Positions 55,647 to 64,000 of a stretch of 64,000 nucleotides of DNA are shown in pieces (the stretch's first letter is position 1; every line of letters starts with the position of its first letter). The notes beneath the pieces were generated by a model. The model was not told where the DNA came from, made no database searches, and worked only from the letters and a program-made list of their open reading frames with translations. This DNA comes from Beverwykella pulmonaria (Eukaryota > Ascomycota > Dothideomycetes > Pleosporales > Melanommataceae). Where the stretch lies: the NCBI GenBank assembly GCA_001599595.1, contig BCHH01000010.1, positions 1,423,392 through 1,487,391 on the forward strand, in the 5' to 3' direction. The translations under genes and the position numbers were made by a program.

Positions 55647-58600
55647 CCCACTTTAAGAGTGGTCCCCTTACTCTCTCACTTTACAAATTAGTGATAGAAA
55701 AGAATAGGTGAGGATGCACCTAACATAGACAAGAGTGGAGATGTTAAAACTATAAAGCAAAGCAATAAAATCAAAGCTGCAAGCAAGAAAATAGACCTAG
55801 GAAACATACCCGTCTCATCTAGCCTGTGCAACCTATTCCTGCAGTAGATCCTTCCCCCTTAGCTATTAATACTGTTCCTCCTCACTTTCCAAGTACTGTT
55901 CTAAAAGGACTTAAAAGGCATTGCGCTTAGTAGCATGTGCTACATCACTAGTATAGGTTCCGCTAGTCTTAAAGAACAACTGTTTACTGTATGCGGCTTG
56001 TTTATAGGTCTGAACAAGCTCCTACGCGGACTTAACATGTGTAATTGTGTTCTGCCGTTGCTAATTAACAAACTTCTAGTAGGACTCCTTGGTCATCCTA
56101 TTGCCAAAAAGGGTACTAAGCTCATGGATTACTAGTGGCGCATTCTATTTTACCTAGCAGTAAATAGCCTTAGAGATTATAGACGTGAAGTTGGGTGGAA
56201 TCGCGCCTAGAAAAGCACTGTTAATTCCTCCATACTTATTTAGCCATCCTAATAGTAAAGACAGTCTAGCTGTTAGATTGTAGTGTGCTTTAGCCAATTA
56301 ATTATACGTTCCCATAGCAGGATTCTCTATAGTTTCTATGTCATCACAGACTTAAACAAACTATAGCAACATAGTGTGACGTTGATTTGTAGTTGGTCCT
56401 GTAGAACTATGTGGGAGGCGTGGGTCTAAGATGCGCACTTTACCTACTAAGCATGTTACCTTTTTCTATTGCACTAAGGATCCAAGCCACTTCTAGACTT
56501 TATTAGGAAAATTAATTTTGTCATCCTATGCTTAGATGTTCTTCCCTTCCTTTATTCTTTTCTCCTCTTGCCACTTCTAGTATTTAGCAAGCACATTGTG
56601 TATCCTAAGAAGCATAAGGGTGCAGCTGCTGTTATTCTTGTTATCCTATAAGACACTGCCCTGTATTATCTCTACTATATGTCTATGCTTTACCACCTTG
56701 GCAATATTCAGATCCACATGCTTGAACTGAGTGGGATCACTAGGCTTCGCGTACTTTGTGTAGTATAGGTAGGAAATAAGGCACACCGCTCGCTGAAGGA
56801 CCGCGTAGAGAGTATAATAGTATATATCTCCTTGAACAACCTGCTGCATAAGGGAGTGAAATTAAGTTTGTCCCCATCCTTAATTTAAGCCTCTATTTTG
56901 CAGGCGTGTATAATAGAGGTACATATTATACTTAGCGTTAAGAATGCTTCTTAGTTTATTATCTTCTACTACCCAGTCAAACACCATTGCAGTAATAGAG
57001 CTATCCTTCTTAAATTAACGCACTATCTTTTCTAGACCAAGAACTTTGATAACCTAGTTGTAGTCAATAGTAGGGCAGATTAATTTAGGGAAGAACTAGT
57101 AACTAAGGAGCGCGTTAGTAGAGCAAGGTCCACGGCAGGAAGGCTTAAACAGTAGGTACAGGACGTTATTATTCTTCCAGTCGCTATATTTGCTCTAGTT
57201 GAAATAGACAGCAAATATGTATAACATAAGTTCTTTGTAAGTGACGCCCCAAGTGGCGAACCTAAGCTAGCTGGCGACAAGCTTAGTGTAACTAAAGCAT
57301 ACATCCTTTAACCTCTTGTTACCTTTAGCTTGTTTGTAGAATAGCTTAAGCAGGGGTCCACGTTCTTTGTTCCTAATGTTGTGGTTGCCAATCTTCTAAA
57401 TTATTTGCTAGAGTTCTGCAGAACAGGGACATCCTATTTAAGAATTAAGGTACAGCATGTTGCTAATGTCTATCTAGTTGTTGAACTCAATTTCCTTGTT
57501 AAGGCGCTCTTTAGTAGCATAGCTAGCAACGGCAGCTTTAGCTCTTTAGGCCAGGGCAGGTCTCTGCTGGCGCAGCACAATCTCCTCCTAGATGGGTTGG
57601 TCTTTGTCTAGTTCCTAAACTAGAGCTAGAAGCTTATTAGACACACCTTGTCCTACAGTTAACAAGAACTTTCCACAAAGGACACGTTGCTCCTAGTTAG
57701 GATGTTAATTCTCTAGATTAATCCTCGCAAGGGAATTCTCTAGGATAGTAGCCCTGTTTAGCACTACAGTATGTTGCAGTAGGGAGCCTGTTATAGTGTT
57801 TGCCTTCAAACATTGCATAGAATAAGAGCCATAGTCTAACAGAGTCAATATAGTTATAGCATTACTAAGAGGGGACAAGAGGATCATTAATCTAGCAGAG
57901 CTTGGTCCAGTAGTTGGGGTTCCAACATTGCCAGGCACACAACTAGGTGTTATGCTTCTTATTAATATATCAGACTGCTAAGACAGGATGCGGCAGTGCT
58001 GCTTGTTAAAGGGTCATTAGTCAAACCAGTCGTCTCAGATCTAGGGCTTTGGGGTAGGCACAACTAGATAGTAAACAATGCTTATTCCGTGCTTCTCTAT
58101 CTAATTGTTTGTGACCTAACCTCTAGCGCTTATAAAAGGCTTCCCATGTTTATCCCTTGGAAAATACTCCTAGCCTGTAAGAATATTAAGCCAGTCTTCT
58201 TAATATTTAGCATTCTCCTTGTTAAACTGTTTTGCCTTTCAGTGTGCCGCGTTCTATGCTTAGAGAAGTTCATAGCCTTAAATAAAATCCTTGGGGACTA
58301 GATATAGCTTGTTTAATTTTCCCTGTCTAGGGTGATTAATTTGTTTCGCCATCTCCGTGTTAACAGTAGGTGCGATTCTTTCCAACAATTGTTGCAATGC
58401 CATGTAGGCCTAGCACTGCAGAATAGTAACTTGCATCCACGCTTTAGGGAAATAAGGGAGCACAATATTATCCCAGAACTCAGCACCCCATTCATCTACA
58501 ATAACACCTTAGTTCTCTAGGATCTGCGCCGCGGTCTTGTTGCAAAATGCCTCTGCTAACTTGAGGAAAGGGTAGTCCTTTTGAAACTGGTTAGCGCTGC

Positions 58601-58960
58601 TATATGCTTCCATGGCAGCTGTGTTGCTTATTGCATAATTTCCAAAAGCACTTACTACATTCACTACCTTGTGCAAATGTACAGACATACTAGTCAAAAC
58701 GTTCTTATAGATTTAGGATTGTTGTTCCAGACTAACGCTCTCTAGATGCCTCATAAATTGTTGTACACTCATGTATCCAAGGTTGGGGAGGAAGAAATTG
58801 GCGTAATCCTTAAAGTTGCTTCCCTAGTTCCCAATTTTGTAACTAGAGAAGTACAGAATCTCTTCTATTTAGTAATTAGTCACCTAGTCTCTAGTTATTG
58901 CCTTAGGCGCTAATGCTCAAAGAGGGTATCTGCTAGCCATAACATAAGGGTGATTTGTTA
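55647..58960 (-). pseudogene. Long decayed reading frame of unknown element
   Basis: For more than 3 kb the minus strand keeps protein-like sequence whose stops are nearly all TAG or TAA at places that would be CAG/CAA or TGG. Examples in order: VVSAFGNYAISNTAAMEAYS, VDEWGAEFWDNIVLPYFPKA, MALQQLLERIAPTVNTEMAK, VFDWVVEDNKLRSILNAKYN, QVVQGDIYYYTLYAVLQRAV, LLLGWLNKYGGINSAFLGAI. The unbroken frame before RIP would have been a protein of many hundred residues. I find no reverse transcriptase, integrase, DDE or helicase motif in it. It may be a gag-like part of a retroelement or a repeat-borne host gene family. Confidence 0.45.
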
Positions 58961-59999
58961 ATAATCAAGAATAAGAGGGCGGCGTTATAATGTCGCCCAT
59001 CACTAAAGGTGCTAGGTGTTGGGATGGCCAGGAAGGTGACACAATCCTAGAGTGAGCATTATCCCCATCGCGCGCTTGTTCCTTTCCTTTTGACTTCTGT
59101 GTAGCTATCCTACTATTCACTACCTAGATCTAGCTCCTGCCTTGCCCAGACGCAAGCTCAACTAGTATTTAAGGATAACTATGTTGGAAAACGACCTGGA
59201 GGATTAGAATCAATTTGATTTAGCCAACTAGAGCGGGAAAATTGTGAGCTCAAATTAACAGAGGTGTCAGCACTGCTGTTACTGTTATCGCGGGTGGTAG
59301 TATCAAGAAGATGAGAGAGCTTTCTTCTAGAGAGGTTGAGGTTGTTTGAAAGACAGAGGACGCAGGCAGGGGGGGGGTCTCTATATCTATTGTCCAGGTG
59401 CGGGCGCGAGGGGTGGTGTGTCTTGTTATTTCACCTATTGTACTTTCACCTATTGTGCTTTCACCTTATTGTGTTTTCACTGGCGCCTAACAACAATATC
59501 AATCGCAATTATTGTTCACCGCTCACCGCGACTTTCACTTTTGGCCGCGAGAGGCTGCTTGTCACGTTTGCTATTGTTTTCCAGCTTCTAATTAGCTAAT
59601 ATTGTGAATCATTCACCGCGTGTCAATCACACGCGCGCTTTAGGTGAATTCGCAATATTGTTGTCTGTTTGGTTGGTATTGTAGTCAGCGCCAGCATGCG
59701 CGACCATGGCATTTGCGGCCGTTAAGAGTGTTAGGTGAGCCTAGTTGCTGCAGGGATTTGTCGCAACCTGTTTGTACCACTATTACCACTCTCACTATTT
59801 CGCATCAACACCCACGTGTATCAGGAATGCATATTGTTTGAGAAAATGCATTGTTTGTTGTTGATGGTAGTCCTAACATGCGCGCCAGTTCAGGTTGTAG
59901 ACGGGCCAATAGGATTTAAGCTGTTTCGCTTAGTGAGCTCGCTTAAATCTCATTAGCTAGAGCGATTGCGACCCTGGCCCGTGCTGCGCTAGCACGCTG
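58961..59999. other. Repeat spacer, possible LTR of the Gypsy element
   Basis: Contains three tandem 15-bp units TTTCACCTATTGTGC (59431-59477), a GGATTTAAGC...GCTTAAATC inverted repeat (59910-59955), and sequence that follows the polypurine tract at 60001-60012 on the minus strand, where a 3' LTR should lie. LTR borders could not be fixed. Confidence 0.35.
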
Positions 60000-60904
60000 A
60001 GCCTCCCCCACTTTGCGCGTCGTGATTATAGTTAGAAGGGAAATAACAATAGTTAGTAAAAGGGCTAGTTGCGCTGCAATTTGGGAGCTAAAAACATTGC
60101 GCATACATAAAACAAAGAAGAATTAAACAAAAAAGAAAATAATAAAAAACGCAGAAAAAGATTCTAACAGTCCTCCCCTACTTTGTTAGTTGTAGTTTAG
60201 GTCTACTCTTTGTCTAAGGACGAGGAGCTAGTGTTATTATAACAAACATAATTATCGCGATTAAATGCCTTTCTCTGGATAACTACCTTTAGCGCTTTCT
60301 TGACTAGGTCCTGGTTTGCTCCAACTCAAGAGCAGAGCTTTCTAAGCTGTTAATGTTAAACGTCTGTTTAAGACTGTTTAGGAAGATGTAGTTCATTGGC
60401 AGGTGGTTTGGCATGCTAATGTCTTGCTAGCCACTTAGCAGCGTCCCAAAGCTTAACATTCCCACAGTTAGTACTAGCAATATTAGTTCTAGTTTGTGGT
60501 ACAAACTTTTTAAGCTTGTGTCCTAACGTTGTTTCCTTAAATAGGGAGCCGTTAAGATCCTCAAGTTAGTAGTAACCTTAATGCTGCTATAAAGATTTAA
60601 TCTAATATAGGCTAAGCCATCTACTATAGAGTTTCTTTGCTCTTAACATGTCAACTTCTCACAACAAATCCCAGAGTAGAACAAGGTCTCCAACGTTAAG
60701 ATCCTTGTAGTTAATGTCTTGTGTGGTGTCCCAGTATTCTTTGTTAGTAGCGCGTAGACGGGCTACTCAAGCAATCACCTCTAACAAATGTTCCTCGCGG
60801 ACGTCTAGTTGCATTGCTTGAATAGCAATTAGCTAATCTTAGGTGCAAACTTCAGCCCACAGAAGCGTTTGCCATGTCAGCAGGCTTAGTTCTACAGGAA
60901 GAAC

Positions 60905-61620
60905 AGGATTTTAGCCAGTAACTAGTTGTATAGGGGAGTACCCAGTGGATTCATAGATAGAGCATTGGTCAGCCCATAGCACTGTAGGAAGGTTGTCAAC
61001 CCAGTTTCCTTTAAGCTTGGTAAGTGCATTAATAATAGGCTTGTGTCCCCCTTCAATAAATCCTTCTGCTTGAGGATTCCATCCTAAAGACTGCACTTGC
61101 TAAATACTGTAGATTTTCACCAGGTCTGCAACTACTGCTTGTGTTTCTAGACCTCTGTTAACAGTTAACTTCCTGCACATCAACTATCTGCAGAAAAATT
61201 CTTTATAGATAAACTTGGCCACTAATTTTAAATTATTGTTCCAAAGGGCACAACCTTCCACCTATCTAGAGATGTACTCTCTACCTAGCACTAGATAACG
61301 TTTTCCTAGCTTTCTGTTAGGCATGTAGACAATGTCAAAGGTAATCCATTCCCATAGCGTCTAGGAATATGTTGTGGTAAGCATATCTTTCTTGCGCTTA
61401 GTTGCCCAAAGCTAACACAGTAGACAGCTCTTAATAGTAGACTTAACTAGTTTGTACATCTTCTTCTACTAGTATTATTGTGCAAGAACACTAAATACCC
61501 TATTAATCCCGCAGTGGCCTGCCTAGTTGTGGATTTCCTAGACTAAGGCGGTTTGCTAGTCCAAATCATTAACTACTTGCTAAAGCACAAGCGTATTGTG
61601 TGAGACCTTTTTGAACAACT
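60905..61620 (-). pseudogene. Integrase region of the Gypsy element
   Basis: A zinc-binding H-H-C-C part (AGHCGINRVF ... KSCLLC) is followed by the core: TFDIVYMP with the first Asp, then GWNPQAEGFIEGGHKPIINA with the catalytic Glu, and LWADQCSIYESTGYSPIQLV. The last 61 codons are open. Confidence 0.85.
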
Positions 61621-61899
61621 GTCTGTTTTTAGTGTAGAAAGTAAGTGCCATTTTGCTCCATTTTCTCATCTGCGCCTGGGTCATTCCTTGCAGCTTCTTT
61701 AGCAAGGTAAGGAACTACGCAATCTGTTCTAACTTCTTAGAATAGGTGCTGTCAAGGATGCGTCCTACTTTGTTGGCGTTGATGTTATAGCAGTGCGACA
61801 GACTATAGATATAGTTGCTAGTAGTAACTAACATAAGTGCATTATTAATAAAGGTTTCAATGTTGTCTTCTAGTTCTGCTAGGGGCACCTATCCTTTAG

Positions 61900-62080
61900 G
61901 CTTTGGATATTAGGATAGTGCATTAGCTACCACATTCTTCTTGCCAGGAACATGCTTAATTTTGAAGTCCCACAGTAGGATATATGCTAGCCACCTGTTT
62001 ATAAGGGAACCAGGTACTTCCAAAGACGTTCAATTTAATTGGGCAATTAGAGTCTGAGCATCAGTCTCAATAGTAAAATA
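61900..62080 (-). pseudogene. RNase H region of the Gypsy element
   Basis: Reads ETDAQTLIAQLN, LINRWLAYILLWDF, IKHVPGKKNVVANALS then a stop. The usual motif is VVADALSR, so Asp is changed to Asn and Arg or Trp to a stop. Confidence 0.85.
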
Positions 62081-62734
62081 GATGCTGTATAGCTAGATGC
62101 GGAACTTCTTTAAGGCCTAGACTACTGCCTTGCACTCAAGCTTAGTAGAATGCCATTAGCTTTCTTGCTCTAACTACAATGTGCTCTCAAATCAGATCAG
62201 GTGTCGCTTTCTATTACAACCTAGTTGTTCTATTACCGCGCCACCACCTTCACCACTCACATCAACACCAACGTACACCATAAAAAAGGGTTAGCTGTAG
62301 TTAATAGTTGCAAGTGCTGGCGCCAAGCAGATGCTGGTTTTCAATGTATCCATAGCTTGCTGGTGAGCGTCAGTCTATTCCCACACAGCGTCTATCCTAA
62401 GCAGGAGAAACAGTAGTTTTGTAACAATGGCAAAGCAGAAGACCTAGATTTAATAGTACACGCAGATTCCAACAAACATCTACACTTCTTTCACATTCCT
62501 GCAGTCTAGCCAATCAAGAATCTTGTCAACTTTGTTCTTCATTGGGTATCAACCATGCTTGTCAACCTTGAATCCAACAATAGCCATGCGCCGCATGCCC
62601 TATTTAGACTTAGGCGCCTTAATAGTACCGCCTGCACATTTAATGTTGTATAAGACATTGTCAAGATCTTTGAGGTGCTCAAGAACAAAACAGTGGACGC
62701 CTAGAAGTAATTCTTTGTTATTGTATTAATCCTT

Positions 62735-63165
62735 AGAGCCACCACACACTACATTATTAATAAATGCGCTTGCCCAAGTTAGGAAGTGTCTGCCAAGCAC
62801 CTTTATCACAACCCTAAGAAACGCACTAGGTGAGTTCGTCACACCTTGCACCATAGTACTCATCCTCACCAATCTAATTAGAGTCTAGAACGCAGTCATG
62901 TCTCTACTTTCTAGATAGAGGGTAATATAATTATAGCCAGAAAAGAAGTCTATAATAGTAAGAATCTTACATCTAGCATAACGTTCTAAGAAATTGTCTG
63001 TATTTGGAGGAAGGTTGGCATCTTAAACAGTAACCGCGTTTATGTGTTGCGCGTTGTTAATTAATTGATATTTTCTGTCCTTTTTGGGCACCAAAAACTA
63101 AGGATTGCAGTATTAGCTGTTGCAATATTCAAGAACACCTCAATCAATTCGCTCTTGGATTATTT
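62735..63165 (-). pseudogene. Reverse transcriptase region of the Gypsy element
   Basis: Reads FLVPKKDRKYQLINNAQHIN, DANLPPNTDNFLERYARCKI, IDFFSGYNYITLYLESRDMT, MVQGVTNSPSAFLRVV and AFINNVVCGGS. The catalytic FxDD box is FINN here: both Asp are Asn. Stops lie upstream. Confidence 0.85.
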
Positions 63166-64000
63166 GTTGACATATTAGTTCAAGTTTCTTTGGCGGCTTA
63201 AAACTAGGACACTGCTATGCTTTGTGTAGAATTGTCTTGATCTTGTACAGCAGGCAGACATCATTAGTAAACCTTCTAGATTCCGCCTAGTCCTATGCCA
63301 ATGCACCTTTACAATTAAGAAGCATCTGCTAAAGCAAATGGATTTCTGCTAGCTAAAGAATGTCTCCATATGTTAGCTTAGATAGTCTCTCTAGAGTACA
63401 CCACTGTCCGCAGGGGAACAGTGCGTGACGTTGTTCAAATAGGTAATTGTATAGGCCTAGCTGCGGACCATGCAGGGCTTCTTGCTAGGTATGTCTGTTA
63501 ATAGCGCAGATTCTCCAGTCTAGCCTTCCAAACTCTATTAGTTCATCTAGCCAAGGCGTGTTAACAGGACAGATCTTCTTAGTGACACGCTTGTGCATTG
63601 TGTTGCAGTGTCGCAATCACCCATTTGCGTCATAGAAATGGTCTTTGGCTCGCAGCTCCTAATAAGCTTGTTAATTTAGTTCCTGCATAATAGTAAACAT
63701 CTCAGACGTTTAGCAGTTCTTCACTCTGTCTAAACAGTTGCTATTCTCAGACCATGCAACAAAATCGCGTTGATCCTGCTTAGTAAATATCCAGCCATAT
63801 TCACCATACCTAAGTGCATTGTTCGCAGGCATCCGTCTACAGAGGAATTGATCGTCGCGCGCTTTAGCAGGGGAGTGACGAGACTCATTCTTAGTCACAG
63901 CAACAGGATGCGCGTCTTGTTTTGCCTCAAGAACCTAAGTCTAGATGGCGAAGCATTGCGCCCAGCTTAGGTTGTAGACAGACTAATAGGATTTAAGCTG

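Larger units (their letters stand above)
60000..64000 (-). mobile_element. Ty3/Gypsy-type LTR retrotransposon, RIP-damaged, partial
   Basis: The minus strand codes pol in the Gypsy order reverse transcriptase, RNase H, integrase from about 63.9 to 60.4 kb, followed by a polypurine tract AAAGTGGGGGAGG (60001-60012, minus). Nearly every break is TAG/TAA for Gln or Trp, or Asp-to-Asn, as RIP makes. The 5' LTR and gag lie beyond the window or are lost. No functional protein can be made. Confidence 0.85.

Overview
The window reads as nuclear DNA of a filamentous ascomycete (Pezizomycotina). A plant-associated Dothideomycete fits best, but that is an inference. The evidence is: genes split by 45-66 bp GT-AG introns, fungal-type plant-cell-wall enzymes (GH43, GH27, AA9), fungal cytochromes P450, a fungal rhodopsin-domain membrane protein, ankyrin and NACHT-WD40 families, and transposons full of stop codons where Gln or Trp is expected, which is the mark of repeat-induced point mutation (RIP). 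No bacterial operons, CRISPR arrays, rRNA or convincing tRNA genes were seen. I assembled the spliced gene models by hand from reading frames, splice signals and phase.

Layout. 0-9 kb: a small single-pass membrane protein, a GH43 beta-xylosidase/arabinofuranosidase-like enzyme, a decayed unknown gene, a secreted DUF1996 protein with a 10-nt microexon, and a coiled-coil protein. 9-18 kb: a NACHT-WD40 relic split by an internally deleted Fot1/pogo-type DNA transposon, an intact GNAT acetyltransferase, a decayed gene, a solo LTR, and an ankyrin gene carrying a single premature stop. 18-26 kb: a secreted amidase, a disordered/coiled-coil protein, and two more copies of the same solo LTR around a membrane-protein relic. 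26-36 kb: a small secreted cysteine-rich protein (effector-like), two same-strand cytochromes P450, and a rhodopsin-domain membrane protein. 36-53 kb: a truncated sterol-dehydrogenase start, a 150-aa hydrophobic protein, a 1,905-aa Dbl-homology protein, an EBP-family sterol isomerase, a dead GH27 alpha-galactosidase, and an intact AA9 lytic polysaccharide monooxygenase (LPMO). 53-64 kb: almost pure decayed repeat DNA, with a DUF3716-like multicopy gene relic, a long unrecognised relic and a Ty3/Gypsy pol that runs toward or past the right edge.

Functional links. GH43, GH27 (dead), AA9 and the DUF1996 protein are secreted or wall-acting functions suited to life on plant tissue. The cysteine-rich secreted protein sits in a repeat-rich pocket, as many effector genes do. 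The two P450s and the nearby membrane protein could belong to a small metabolite locus, but no backbone synthase is present. The 53-64 kb block and the 9-14 kb pocket look like repeat islands between gene-rich blocks.
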